Assembly (NCBI GenBank): GCA_016873215.1
Contig: VGXU01000009.1
Span: forward strand, 1 to 62,822
DNA from: Planctomycetota bacterium
GTDB lineage: Bacteria > Planctomycetota > Phycisphaerae > Sedimentisphaerales > Anaerohalosphaeraceae
Length of the DNA stretch: 62,822 nucleotides
Reading direction: 5' to 3'
The translations under genes were made by a program, and so were the position numbers. Below the pieces are notes generated by a model. The model was not told the DNA's origin, searched no databases, and was given only the letters and a program-made list of their open reading frames with translations. The first letter of the stretch is position 1. Every line of letters begins with the position of its first letter. This document shows positions 1 to 9,157 of this stretch, piece after piece.

Positions 1-2
1 TC

Positions 3-1475
3 TTGTGCATATCCTTCAGTCGAACAACTTCCGCTTTGCTTAACTCAAATCCCTTCATGTCTTTATTATCGGACATTCTCGCCTATTTCAATAATTTTAC
101 CAGACTTTTCCAGTCAGGAACGGTATATGTCTATGGCGGCGGTGGCGGCGGCGGCCTTAATCCTGAAGATGCCGGTCTTGTCATGGCATGGGGTGAACTT
201 GGTTTACCATCCGGAAATTATTCCAGTGCGTGGGAATATGATTACCTGCTGGACCCGGATTTGAGTAATTCGACGATTACCGTAACGGTAACGCCTCCTC
301 AGTTTGGTGCAGCGGGCCAAATCAATGCTGTGTCATTCGGTATCAAAGACATTAACGGCAATATCCGTTCATGGTGGTGGAGCTGCCCGGCACCGATTCC
401 GTGGAACGCGCCGACGACTATCAAGATTGATACTTCCAAAGTCGGTGTTGCCGCAGCCAATCCCGTCGCAACAGGGTTTGCGAACAATCCGGCGTTCAAT
501 ATTAAGAATTCTCAGTTCTTTATCGTGGATGAGAATTTCAAGTGGATATTTGGACAAATGCCGGTTCCTCCGCCCGGCCAACCGCAATTTGGTGTGATGT
601 GGAACTATTGGCACAACCTTATCGTCACCCACAATCTACCCAGTAGCGGCGCCAACAGCAAGAACTTTATTAAGTGGAGTCAGCCGCCGGTCGTTCTCGC
701 AGAGGAACCTGGAATGATTATCGGCTGGGATGAGCGTTCCCTTTACTGGCAGCATCCAATTATGGCTGATGATTGGAAGTGCAGCGATAAACGACCAATC
801 ACGGATATTCACTGGTGGGGGTCATTCATCGGCTGGACACAGCCCACTCTGCCGCCGGTACTGCCGACTGCGTTCCATATCGGTATTTGGACTGATGTAC
901 CGAAAGGAGCGGATCCTCAGCATCCGTTCAGTCATCCGGGCAAGCTGATTTGGGAAAACTATTGCACCAACTGGGTGTGGAATTTTGCAGGCTTTGACAA
1001 AGACCCGCAAGGCAGACCTGAACGTGTCAATGAAGCCTGTTTCCAGTTTAACCAACTTTTATCGCAGGATGAATGGTTTTACCAAGAGCCAATGGCTGAC
1101 GGAATGCCCAATGTTTACTGGTTAAGTATTTCGGCGATTTATCCTCAGGAACAGCAGATGCAATTTCCATTCGGCTGGAAGACCCGTCCGAATTTCTACA
1201 ATGATGACGCTACGAGGATAGGAATGGTCATTGATCCAACGGGATTAAACATCTGGCCGCCGGTTATCGGTTCCCAATGGTCAAATGGTATGCCGATTGA
1301 GTATCCAGCCGGTACGTCCTGGGATTTGGCATTTGAGCTGACCACCAACGAACCGGCTTACACGGATAATCCTATTCCGGGGGATATTACCGGTCCTGTC
1401 GGTATTCCGGATAAAGTTGTTGACTTGCTTGACTTCGCACTAATGGCCAGTCACTGGTTAGAAACTGCACCATAA
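3..1475 (+). CDS. DUF7901-type secreted protein with split dockerin-like C-terminus (5' partial)
   Basis: The reading frame is open from the window edge, so the true start and any signal peptide are probably upstream; the in-window TTG at 3 and ATG at 57 are not convincing starts. After a Gly-rich stretch (about residues 45-52) comes a beta-rich domain. It is followed by the features of the planctomycete DUF7901 family: KWSQPPV near residue 225, ADDWKC, then PITDIHWWGSFIGW and FHIGIWTDVP. The C-terminus DLLDFALMASHWL is the first half of a dockerin-type calcium-binding pair. A TAA follows, yet the same frame continues with the second half (DLADFAIFAQQWL). The family is exported and is thought to take part in carbohydrate or surface functions in Phycisphaerae, but no catalytic role is known. 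Family assignment is by motif recall, not by search. Confidence 0.7.
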   Translation: MCISFSRTTSALLNSNPFMSLLSDILAYFNNFTRLFQSGTVYVYGGGGGGGLNPEDAGLVMAWGELGLPSGNYSSAWEYDYLLDPDLSNSTITVTVTPPQFGAAGQINAVSFGIKDINGNIRSWWWSCPAPIPWNAPTTIKIDTSKVGVAAANPVATGFANNPAFNIKNSQFFIVDENFKWIFGQMPVPPPGQPQFGVMWNYWHNLIVTHNLPSSGANSKNFIKWSQPPVVLAEEPGMIIGWDERSLYWQHPIMADDWKCSDKRPITDIHWWGSFIGWTQPTLPPVLPTAFHIGIWTDVPKGADPQHPFSHPGKLIWENYCTNWVWNFAGFDKDPQGRPERVNEACFQFNQLLSQDEWFYQEPMADGMPNVYWLSISAIYPQEQQMQFPFGWKTRPNFYNDDATRIGMVIDPTGLNIWPPVIGSQWSNGMPIEYPAGTSWDLAFELTTNEPAYTDNPIPGDITGPVGIPDKVVDLLDFALMASHWLETAP

Positions 1476-1559
1476 ACGTCAGGATGCAAAAGCGATTTGG
1501 CTGACTTTGCAATATTCGCTCAACAGTGGTTGTCCGCGGGTGTCGAAGCGAATTGTAAA
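1476..1559 (+). pseudogene. Orphaned second dockerin repeat after an in-frame stop
   Basis: Immediately after the TAA ending the preceding gene, the same frame reads a Cys, then KSDLADFAIFAQQWLSAG and another Cys. This is the expected second F-hand of a dockerin pair. The frame has no good stop before the transcription terminator at 1578, so the natural stop also appears to be lost. Either the gene has decayed at its 3' end, the stop is read through, or a base is wrong in the assembly. Confidence 0.6.
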
Positions 1560-1577
1560 GTGCAGATGTTTTTTATA

Positions 1578-1610
1578 AAGCCGGGCTCAGGAATGAGTCC
1601 GGCTTTTTTC
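1578..1610 (+). terminator. Rho-independent terminator of the DUF7901 gene
   Basis: Stem AAGCCGG-g-CTCA, loop GGAA, TGAG-t-CCGGCTT, followed by a run of six T. One mismatch pair in the stem. It lies just past the dockerin remnant. Confidence 0.85.
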
Positions 1611-1747
1611 TTAATATGTCCAGTTCATTATTCAAGGGATAACAATGAAAGGTATTTAGGAAATCAGCCGAGCAATCCGCTTGCAAAAACAGCCCTTTAA
1701 CGGTAGAGTATTACATTGCCCGAGGGAAAAGATGTGCCGGGCGATTT

Positions 1748-1834
1748 GGAGAGGTGTCGGAGCGGCTGATCGAGCTGGTTTCGAAAACCAGTGTGCCCTT
1801 ATGGGTACCGCGGGTTCGAATCCCGCCCTCTCCG
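1748..1834 (+). tRNA. tRNA-Ser (anticodon CGA)
   Basis: Cloverleaf folds by eye: acceptor GGAGAGG/CCTCTCC, anticodon stem CTGGT/ACCAG with loop TTCGAAA (anticodon CGA), a long class II variable arm, and T arm GCGGG-TTCGAAT-CCCGC. Discriminator base is G, normal for tRNA-Ser. CCA is not encoded. Confidence 0.96.
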
Positions 1835-2101
1835 TTATTTTTATACTCTTCACGATATCGGTACCCCCTTGGGAAAAGCGTCGATTTTCACAAACCTGAT
1901 TTTGACGGAAAACATAAAATCGAACAATCCCATCCCCGTCAGCGTTAACTAAAGATGAAAAGGATTTAGAGGTAACGCCGCGGACCTCTGTAAATTTAAT
2001 CTTGTTGCGGGAATAACGCGATGCGGATAAGATTCCCCTGCGGAGCAGAAAAAAAACTCCATCGAAAGCCGTTTTTCGGGAATGAGGTTTGCCGGTAAAA
2101 T

Positions 2102-2659
2102 ATGCCGTTTACGCCGTATCATTTTGGATTGAGCGCCCTGCCGGGATTATGGTCCCGCGGCCGGCTGGATATCGCCGTTCTTGTTGCGGCCAACGTATTG
2201 ATTGACACGGAGGTCCTGGCGGATTCGTTTTTCTCCCCTGGCTGGCCCGTTCATCAGCTTTGGCATTTTCATACGTTATTGGTCGGCGGTATCGCGGGAA
2301 TGACATTTGGGGCAATCGTGTATGGAATAAAACCATTTCGTCGCGGATGCCGCGGAGTGAATGCGGTGTTGGGATTTTCGCACGCACCGACATTGTTCTC
2401 AATGATTTTGTCCGGCCTTGTCGGCGCCTGGCTGCATGTTCTGATTGATGGATTTTATCATTATGACGTTCAGGTTTTCTGGCCGCTTCGCCGCAATTTT
2501 CTTTTCAACTGGGCCTATAACGGACATTGGTCTCGAATGAATGATATTCAGCACTGGATCATTTGGGGCTGTATCGTTGGCTGGGTTCTGGCCGGCCTTT
2601 TTACCATCTTCTTTTTGTTCCGAAAATTCCACCGGCCTAAAAAAGACCGCCCTGCTTAA
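2102..2659 (+). CDS. Membrane protein with conserved His/Asp, YdjM-like topology
   Basis: A 185-residue integral membrane protein starting MPFTPYHFG. It has about four hydrophobic segments (roughly 20-40, 60-80, 97-117, 155-175) and polar residues that could bind metal: HF at 7-8, VLIDTEV, HFHTLLV and HVLIDGFYHYD. This pattern resembles the YdjM-type membrane-bound metal-dependent hydrolases, but the match is only to layout and His/Asp placement. The next gene on the same strand is a clear paralogue with the same N-terminus and the same motifs. A weak GAGG lies upstream of the ATG. Function unknown. Confidence 0.75.
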   Translation: MPFTPYHFGLSALPGLWSRGRLDIAVLVAANVLIDTEVLADSFFSPGWPVHQLWHFHTLLVGGIAGMTFGAIVYGIKPFRRGCRGVNAVLGFSHAPTLFSMILSGLVGAWLHVLIDGFYHYDVQVFWPLRRNFLFNWAYNGHWSRMNDIQHWIIWGCIVGWVLAGLFTIFFLFRKFHRPKKDRPA

Positions 2660-2882
2660 CAAGGAACGTGACGACTTTTCTCATTCTTCCGTAAGTTGTT
2701 TCATTAAAAAGGGTTGCAAAACGGGAATCCGGCCCCGTAAATCTCTTTTTTCTTGCCACGAAAGGGTCTTGCTTTTTGAAAATGGAATGGGTATAATGAT
2801 CTGCTTTAGTATCAACTTCCTCTCGAACTCAATTTCTGAGAAGAAAATAAAACAACGTTTTTGTAAGGGTTAAATTACAGCA

Positions 2883-3491
2883 ATGCCTTATACGCCGTAC
2901 CACTTTGGACCCAGTGGATTAGTGGGTCTTGCGTTTCGGCGATGGATTGACGTGCCGGTGTTTGTGCTGGCCAACATCGCGATTGATTGCGAAGTGGTGA
3001 TAGACTGGATATTTCAGCCGGGCTGGCCGGTGCATCAGACATCCCATTTCCATACGCTGATTTTCGGAGCTGTTTTCGGCGCCGTGTATGGCGCAGCGAT
3101 GTATTGGATACGTCCGCTGCGTATATTTTGTGAGTCGAGTATGGGGTGGTTCGGTCTGCCTTACCGCGCGATTCTGAGTAAAATGATTTTCGCGGGTATT
3201 CTCGGCGTCTGGTTTCATCTTGCCATTGATTGTATTCACCACGAAGATGTTCAAATCTTCTGGCCGTTCCGTATGGATAATCCGATGTGGCGGTATGCCG
3301 TCGGTCCGCACCTGGAATATATCGCCGTACTCCGCAACTGGGTTGTGGCCGGGTGCACCACCTCATGGGCGATGCTGGCGGTATATTACGGCTGGCTGAT
3401 TGATATCTTTCAGGTTCGCAAACAGCGGATGCAGGCCGCCCGCAAAGCTCGTCAGCAGGCCGCCGGAGAATCATCACTGGCCGGCAATTAA
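2883..3491 (+). CDS. Membrane protein, paralogue of the upstream gene
   Basis: A 202-residue protein with MPYTPYHFGPSG at the start, then HFHTLIFGAVFG and HLAIDCIHHEDVQIFWPF. It therefore keeps all the His/Asp positions of the gene at 2102-2659 and is a tandem duplicate, diverged mostly in loops and in a basic C-terminal tail (RKQRMQAARKARQQ). The spacing of 223 bases and a separate ribosome site suggest its own or weak shared transcription. Its stop overlaps the convergent rsmD stop by four bases. Presumed inner-membrane, possible metal-dependent hydrolase; not established. Confidence 0.75.
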   Translation: MPYTPYHFGPSGLVGLAFRRWIDVPVFVLANIAIDCEVVIDWIFQPGWPVHQTSHFHTLIFGAVFGAVYGAAMYWIRPLRIFCESSMGWFGLPYRAILSKMIFAGILGVWFHLAIDCIHHEDVQIFWPFRMDNPMWRYAVGPHLEYIAVLRNWVVAGCTTSWAMLAVYYGWLIDIFQVRKQRMQAARKARQQAAGESSLAGN

Positions 3492-4129
3492 TCGGCCTGT
3501 TCGGCGTTTGGCGCCGCGCCCGAGGAATCCTTATCGTCCAGAGAAGATTTTCCGCCGTCATTTTTGCGGTAAAAACGAACGGTCATACTTCCCCAGCTTC
3601 GCATATCGATTTGAGTCAATTTGTCGTAGCGTTCCTGTGCCAGTGCCTGTTCATGGGTGCGAAGAATCACTAATCCATCGTCTTTGACCTGCTGACTGAT
3701 TAGAAACATCAGTTTTCCCACCCGGCTGTCCGCCTCGCAGTTCTCGCTCATCATATAAGGCGGGTCAACAAAAACAAGGTCGTAGAAACCGTGCTCCGGC
3801 GTCGGTGCTGCACCGACTTTCAGAACATTGGCGCAGACGGCCTTGGACTGGACCGCAAAATCCGCCTTGGCGATATTGCGTTTGAGAATCTCGATGACCC
3901 TGTAATCTTTATCAAAGAACGTCGCCCAGGCCGCTCCGCGCGACAGGGCCTCCAGCCCCATCGAGCCTGTGCCGCAGAACAAATCCGCCACGATACAGCC
4001 CTCTGGGTATCCCTTGCTGTAGAGGATATTAAACACCGATTCCTTGACGCGGTCGGTGATGGGCCGGGTGTCCATCCCTTCCGGACTGAACAGTTTCATC
4101 CCACGCTTGCTGCCTGCTATAATACGCAT
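3488..4129 (-). CDS. rsmD: 16S rRNA (guanine(966)-N2)-methyltransferase RsmD
   Basis: Starts MRIIAGSKRGMKL, the standard RsmD opening. The SAM-binding segment VADLFCGTGSMGLEALSRGA sits near residues 44-63 and the catalytic DPPY motif (LVFVDPPYMM) near 120. At 213 residues it is slightly longer than most RsmD because of an acidic low-complexity tail (DDKDSSGAAPNAEQAD). It methylates G966 of 16S rRNA during 30S assembly. AGGA six bases before the ATG supports the start. Convergent with the membrane protein gene at 2883-3491. Confidence 0.93.
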   Translation of the reverse strand: MRIIAGSKRGMKLFSPEGMDTRPITDRVKESVFNILYSKGYPEGCIVADLFCGTGSMGLEALSRGAAWATFFDKDYRVIEILKRNIAKADFAVQSKAVCANVLKVGAAPTPEHGFYDLVFVDPPYMMSENCEADSRVGKLMFLISQQVKDDGLVILRTHEQALAQERYDKLTQIDMRSWGSMTVRFYRKNDGGKSSLDDKDSSGAAPNAEQAD

Positions 4130-4271
4130 AATGATTTCCTATTGCCTGCAAACACACTACAGATGTTCTTCCTATTGTTTTCCCGTGTACAGAAAATGTA
4201 AAGAGAATTCTGTTTGTCTGTCGGGCGGCTTGCGCCGCCGCGATTCTACTGCGTCGCGGATGCCGAAATAA

Positions 4272-4300
4272 AAAACCCCCGTGGAGAGTACGGGGGTTTT
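4272..4300 (-). terminator. Rho-independent terminator downstream of alpha-glucan phosphorylase
   Basis: Stem AAAACCCCCGT / ACGGGGGTTTT with a seven-base loop. On the minus strand it is followed by a run of T, and the phosphorylase stop lies 26 bases before it. A-rich and T-rich flanks make it potentially bidirectional. Confidence 0.85.
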
Positions 4301-4325
4301 GGAAAAACTTATTTGGCGGTCGGTG

Positions 4326-6941
4326 TTATTTGACCGCGCCTTCCCAGAGAATCAACCCTGATTCATACGGTTCGACGAGATCTTCGTGCCGCGGCATAAT
4401 ACGCAGGCAGAATCCCTGCTGGCCGGAAACCCGGCACGGCAGAACGCCGGCAAAGGTGGCGATATTGTCCGGATTGAGCGAGCCTTCCACGTACTGCATA
4501 TCCGTAATCAAGCCGCTCTCAACACGTCCGACCGAATCGACCTGGCCATGATAAATCTGTACGGAAATATCCGTCGGCTTAAGCCGTCCCATACGCACCA
4601 GTGTCATAATCTTCAGTTCCCCGCCGACTTTCAGTTCCGGCTTATGGCCATTCCAACTGGCGTAAGGCTGTCCCTCGACGCTCTGAACCTGCACATCCAT
4701 AAATTGCAAATCGCCCCAGGCGGTACGGGTTGCGGCCTTCCACAGCGACAGTGCTTTGGCGCGGGCCATGGAATCGGCCGTTAATTCTTCCCATTTGGCG
4801 GCGGCGGGGTTATAAAATCTGCGGGTGTACTCGGCAATCATACGGCTGGTATTAAACCGCGGAGCGCACCATTTGACGGTGTTTTTCATCCGGCGAATCC
4901 ACCGTCGCGGCAGACGGTCTTTAGAGCGGGAATAGAACAACGGAACGATTTCCTGCTCCAAGAGATTGTAAATCGCCTGCGATTCGACCTGGTCCTGATA
5001 ACTCAGGTCGTCGTATTCCTCGCCGGCGCCGATAATCCATCCACCGTCGGGAATGTATCCTTCGCACCACCAGCCGTCGAGGGTACTCATATTCAGTACG
5101 CCGTTGAGCGCCGCTTTCATTCCGCTGGTGCCGCTGGCTTCCATGGGTCGGCGCGGATTGTTGAGCCAGATGTCCACACCCTGCACCATATACCGTGCGA
5201 TATCGATATCGTAGTCTTCGAGGAAAATCAGTTTTCTGCGAATCTGCGGATTTTCGCTGGCAAAGTGAACGATCTGCCGGATGAGGTCCTTGCCGGCGGT
5301 GTCGCGTGGATGCGCCTTGCCGGAAAAGATAAACTGCACCGGCTGTTCGGTGTTGCTCAGCAATTTCAGCAGGCGGTGCGGCTCTCGCAGCAGCAGATTG
5401 CCGCGTTTGTAGGTGGCGAACCGGCGGGCAAAACCAATCGTCAGGGCTTCGGGGTCAAGAATTTCCTCGGCCCAGCCTAATTCGGTATGGAACGCGCCCC
5501 GCCGCTGTAATTGCCGTTTGAGCCGGGCGCGAGCGAATCCGACCAGCCGTTCTTTACAGCGCTGGTGAATCCGCCACAGTTCCTCGTCCGGAATCTGGTC
5601 GATGTTGTGCCAGATGGATTTATCGACAATCTCATCCGACCAGTGAGCGCCAAGATACCGTTCGAGGAGTGAATTGATTTCGGCGCTAAGCCAACTTTGC
5701 GCGTGGACGCCGTTGGTAATCGAGGTAATCGGCACCTGGTCGTTGGGCAAATCGGGCCAGAGGCCGGCCCATATTTTGCGTGAAACTTCGCCGTGCAGCT
5801 GGCTGACACCGTTGCGATAACTGCTCATTCGCATCGCCAGCACCGGCATCTTGAAACTTTCATTGTGGTCGGCGGGATGAATCCGGCCCAGCCCCAAAAA
5901 CTGGTCTCGATGAATACCGAGCTTGCTGAAGTAGTGCCCGAAATATTTATCCATCATTTCGACCGGGAATTCGTCATTGCCGGCGGCTACCGGGGTATGC
6001 ACAGTAAAGACATTGCCGGCGCGGGTGACTTCGACGGCTTCTTCAAAGGTCATATTATGCAGACTGCGCATTTTACGGATTCGTTCGAGCGCCAGAAACG
6101 CGGCGTGTCCTTCGTTCATGTGACAGACCGTCGGCTCCAGCCCCATTGCATACAGGGCCTTTAAACCACCGATGCCCAGCACGATTTCCTGACAGATGCG
6201 GGTTTCGGTATCGCCGCCGTAGAGGGTTTGCGTAATAGTCCGGTCATTGACGCTGTTGGCCGGGACATTGGTGTCCAGAACATATAACGGTATGCGTCCG
6301 ACTTCGGCCCGCCAGATTTGGCATACGACGGTGCGTGCCGGCAACTGTACGCTGACAGTCAGGGGATGCCCGCTGGGCTTGGTGACCATCGCCAGCGGCA
6401 TATTATAAAAATCGTTGTCCAGATAAAGTTCCTGCTGCCAGCCGTCGGTGTTGAGATATTGACGGAAATAGCCTTTCTGATACATCAGGCCGACGCCGAC
6501 AAGCGGCACGCCGAGGTCTGATGCGCTTTTCAGATGATCGCCGGCCAGGATTCCCAGACCGCCGGAATATATGGGCAGCGACTCATGAGCTCCGAATTCC
6601 GCGCTGAAATACGCGATTAAAGGCTTTTTCGCCTTGGCTGAATAAATTTTGTCATACCAGGACGGCGCATTGAGCGTTTCCTGGAGCTTAGTCTTGGCCT
6701 GCTGAAGCTGATAGAGAAAACCTTCATTGCGGGCCAGATCCTCCAGACGCGCCTGTGAAACCATCCCGAGCATTTTCACCGGATTGTGAGCGCATTGTTT
6801 CCACAGGTCGTAATCAATCCGCCGAAAGATGTCGGTGATGTCCATGTGCCAGGACCAGAACAGGTTTGAAGCGACTACTTTTAAGTCCTGCAAGGGTTCC
6901 GGCAAAGAAGGCCTTACCGTAAAAGTTCGAACCGTTTGCAT
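4326..6941 (-). CDS. glgP: Alpha-glucan phosphorylase (glycogen phosphorylase family)
   Basis: A PLP-dependent enzyme that releases glucose-1-phosphate from glycogen or maltodextrins. The protein is 871 residues from the ATG at 6941. An alternative GTG at 6959 is disfavoured because the GGAAGGG ribosome site overlaps its second and third codons. Near the N-terminus is the DUF3417-like helical region typical of the short GT35 subfamily (NLFWSWHMD), then AEFGAHESLPIYSGGLG, CHMNEGHAAF and SITNGVHAQSW. The PLP-lysine region ASGTSGMKAALNG is near residue 605. The C-terminal extension includes a beta-rich domain. It forms a single-gene unit with its own terminator. Confidence 0.95.
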   Translation of the reverse strand: MQTVRTFTVRPSLPEPLQDLKVVASNLFWSWHMDITDIFRRIDYDLWKQCAHNPVKMLGMVSQARLEDLARNEGFLYQLQQAKTKLQETLNAPSWYDKIYSAKAKKPLIAYFSAEFGAHESLPIYSGGLGILAGDHLKSASDLGVPLVGVGLMYQKGYFRQYLNTDGWQQELYLDNDFYNMPLAMVTKPSGHPLTVSVQLPARTVVCQIWRAEVGRIPLYVLDTNVPANSVNDRTITQTLYGGDTETRICQEIVLGIGGLKALYAMGLEPTVCHMNEGHAAFLALERIRKMRSLHNMTFEEAVEVTRAGNVFTVHTPVAAGNDEFPVEMMDKYFGHYFSKLGIHRDQFLGLGRIHPADHNESFKMPVLAMRMSSYRNGVSQLHGEVSRKIWAGLWPDLPNDQVPITSITNGVHAQSWLSAEINSLLERYLGAHWSDEIVDKSIWHNIDQIPDEELWRIHQRCKERLVGFARARLKRQLQRRGAFHTELGWAEEILDPEALTIGFARRFATYKRGNLLLREPHRLLKLLSNTEQPVQFIFSGKAHPRDTAGKDLIRQIVHFASENPQIRRKLIFLEDYDIDIARYMVQGVDIWLNNPRRPMEASGTSGMKAALNGVLNMSTLDGWWCEGYIPDGGWIIGAGEEYDDLSYQDQVESQAIYNLLEQEIVPLFYSRSKDRLPRRWIRRMKNTVKWCAPRFNTSRMIAEYTRRFYNPAAAKWEELTADSMARAKALSLWKAATRTAWGDLQFMDVQVQSVEGQPYASWNGHKPELKVGGELKIMTLVRMGRLKPTDISVQIYHGQVDSVGRVESGLITDMQYVEGSLNPDNIATFAGVLPCRVSGQQGFCLRIMPRHEDLVEPYESGLILWEGAVK

Positions 6942-7224
6942 TACGAAAATCCCTTCCACATAATGCTATATTGCCATATTTATGATACCACGTTTTCCAG
7001 GCTGCCCACACGGACAGCCCTTCACAGCCACTACATCGGTATATACGTTTGTAATCTTAATAGGAAAAAATATTTTCACCCCTCCGAATACAATATCGGG
7101 ATTATTATAGGTCATTGACGCGGAATTGAAAAGCCCAAAACAGCGAGGAATCCGATAAAATCTATCCTGCTTTGAAAATATCCAGAATAGCTTCAACTCC
7201 GGGCGTTCCTGTTTTTGCATCCTT

Positions 7225-8556
7225 TCAGCGTATCACCCGTTCCAATAAGCGGTAGGGTTCAAAGAAAAATTTCTCCATCGCCGTGAGTTTTGTCCCGGCC
7301 GGTTTATCGGCGGGCAGCATTCGGAATATCAGCACCGCCGGCAGCCGCAAAAGGGTACTGAACAGAAAAATGCTGTGAAATTGGAAGGCGGTGAATTGCG
7401 GCAGCATCGGCCCCAGCCAGCCGCCAAGGGCCGAACCGGCAAAAAAGAATATCGACGCAATGGCATTCATATAAGAGATATACGCCAGCCGCTGCCCCGA
7501 AGGCAGTTCGCCGATACTGTAATTGAACGTCAGTAGTTGAAATCCGCCCCACCCGATCCCCGCCAGGATATTGAGACTGAGCAAATACCAGAAATTGCCG
7601 CTGATAAGCCAGCAGGCCGGCAAAAGCAAAATCACTACCGTGGCTAAACGCAGGGGGATAATGTTTCCCAGCCGGTCGGAAATCCGTCCCCAGATTCCGA
7701 GGCTCAGCATCGTTGTCAGGGGCATAATCAACTGAATACAACTATATTGAAAATAGGTGAACTTCAGGTTGTTGAGCATGTGGAGCGCAAAAAACGGCGA
7801 CGCGAAATACGCCCCGAAATAGGTAATGGAATACGCCATAACAAACCGGCCGTAGGAATGAGTATGCAATCGGCCAATAAAATCGGCAAATGAAATATGT
7901 CCCGCAGGCCGGGCATGGATTTCCGCCGGTTCATAATGCCAGAAAAATAAACTCGTCGCCGCCCAGCGTGCGACACTGGCGGACAGCCAGATAAACATAA
8001 ACACCAGAATCACGTCGCCAAAATGGTCAAGCATCAGCCCGGCCGCGACGGAGGCCAGAAATTGTGACAGCGTCATCAGGCTGGTGCGTGTGCCGAAATA
8101 GGACCCGCGGATTCGGCGCGGAACGATATAGCTCATCCAGTCCGCCCATGCGCCGGCGCTGATGCCCTGTCCCAGCGAAGCCAGAATCATCATCAGAATA
8201 CTAAACCATATCGCATAGTGAACAAACAAACGCCCCCCCACCGCAAAGGGGATTAAAAACAAGGCCTGAATAGCAGTTCCCAAAATCACCAGTTTTTTAT
8301 AGGTTTTGGCCCAGACCAGCATCTGCGGAGCCCAGACTTGAATAAGCCCGGTGGCCAGAAGATAAGTGCCAAAGCCAATACCGATAGCCAGTTTGCTGGC
8401 CCCCAGGTCGTTGAGATACGGCACATAGAACGTCTGTATCAGGCCGATGGCGACCATCGCCAGCACACCTTCGGCCACCGACAGCCGCATCGTCCACTGA
8501 CGCCTGTCGCGGTCGAGATAAGAAAAAAACGAGGTATCCTGTTCCATTTGACTCAT
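7225..8556 (-). CDS. MFS transporter
   Basis: A 443-residue protein with about twelve hydrophobic segments in two six-helix halves and a longer central loop near residue 200 (YEPAEIHARPAG). The first helix starts after a polar N-terminus, RQWTMRLSVAEG. Motifs such as WGRISDRLGN at the start of the second half match the MFS loop signature. Substrate cannot be predicted. It stands alone on the minus strand, divergent from the GntR operon, with a 200-base gap containing the operon promoter. The ribosome site is weak, so the start is the first in-frame ATG only. Confidence 0.85.
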   Translation of the reverse strand: MSQMEQDTSFFSYLDRDRRQWTMRLSVAEGVLAMVAIGLIQTFYVPYLNDLGASKLAIGIGFGTYLLATGLIQVWAPQMLVWAKTYKKLVILGTAIQALFLIPFAVGGRLFVHYAIWFSILMMILASLGQGISAGAWADWMSYIVPRRIRGSYFGTRTSLMTLSQFLASVAAGLMLDHFGDVILVFMFIWLSASVARWAATSLFFWHYEPAEIHARPAGHISFADFIGRLHTHSYGRFVMAYSITYFGAYFASPFFALHMLNNLKFTYFQYSCIQLIMPLTTMLSLGIWGRISDRLGNIIPLRLATVVILLLPACWLISGNFWYLLSLNILAGIGWGGFQLLTFNYSIGELPSGQRLAYISYMNAIASIFFFAGSALGGWLGPMLPQFTAFQFHSIFLFSTLLRLPAVLIFRMLPADKPAGTKLTAMEKFFFEPYRLLERVIR

Positions 8557-8691
8557 TTATTCACTTGCAAAGCAATGATAAAGGGATTCTTTATACCGTT
8601 CTTTTTCGGCAAAACAAGCCTGAATAGCACACAATAAAAATTTTTAATCCTTTTCACAAAAAGAGTTATGGATTTTACGAAAAAATTTTTG

Positions 8692-8719
8692 TTGACACCT
8701 CTTTTTTTTCATGTATCAT
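8692..8719 (+). promoter_or_regulatory. Sigma70-type promoter of the GntR-ABC operon
   Basis: TTGACA at 8692-8697 and TATCAT at 8714-8719, spacer 16. The operator at 8720-8742 overlaps the likely start site, fitting repression. Confidence 0.75.
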
Positions 8720-8742
8720 TTGTATTAGTATAAGTAGTACAA
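8720..8742 (+). promoter_or_regulatory. Palindromic operator for the GntR/YtrA-type repressor
   Basis: Inverted repeat TTGTATTA - 7 bases - TAGTACAA (one mismatch between arms). It lies directly after the -10 box and before the GntR gene. This is the usual form and location of a YtrA-family self-operator. Confidence 0.7.
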
Positions 8743-8757
8743 ATGAAAGGAAATTCA

Positions 8758-9147
8758 ATGTACTTCGCCATAAATTCGGCATCTGAGTTTCCCGTTTATC
8801 AACAGATTGTTGACCAGATAAAACGGGAGATTGCGTTGGGCCGGCTATCCTGCACTGACAAAATCCCTACGGTGCGTGAATTGGCGGCTCAACTGATAAT
8901 CAACCCCAATACCATCGCCAAGGCCTATCGAATCCTCGAACAGCAGGGAATTGTCGTGACGCGTGTGGGTTCCGGGACGTTTGTATCCGAGGCCGGCAGT
9001 TCACTCAGTCAGGACGCCCGCAAAACCCTTGTCTGCGGCAAACTTGAATTAGCCGCGGTTGAAGCAGCAACTTTGCGTATCTCCAAAACGACGGTAAGTG
9101 AATGGTTTGAAACAATACTGGGCAAATTCATGTTCAGAGAAGCCTAA
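8758..9147 (+). CDS. GntR-family (YtrA/YhcF-like) transcriptional regulator
   Basis: 129 residues from the ATG at 8758, chosen because AAAGGA lies eight bases before it; the ATG at 8743 has no ribosome site. It opens FAINSASEFPVYQQIVDQIK and has the winged helix with PTVRELAAQLIINPNTIAKAYRILEQQG, the classic GntR DNA-reading helix. The short helical tail is that of the YtrA subfamily, which normally represses its own operon of ABC transporter genes. The next gene begins ten bases downstream, consistent with co-transcription. Confidence 0.9.
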   Translation: MYFAINSASEFPVYQQIVDQIKREIALGRLSCTDKIPTVRELAAQLIINPNTIAKAYRILEQQGIVVTRVGSGTFVSEAGSSLSQDARKTLVCGKLELAAVEAATLRISKTTVSEWFETILGKFMFREA

Positions 9148-9157
9148 AGGAGACGTT

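Noticed and set aside
1497-1700. Separate 67-codon gene after the DUF7901 protein
   Set aside because: It is the continuation of the upstream gene past an in-frame stop and runs through a terminator, so it is not an independent gene.
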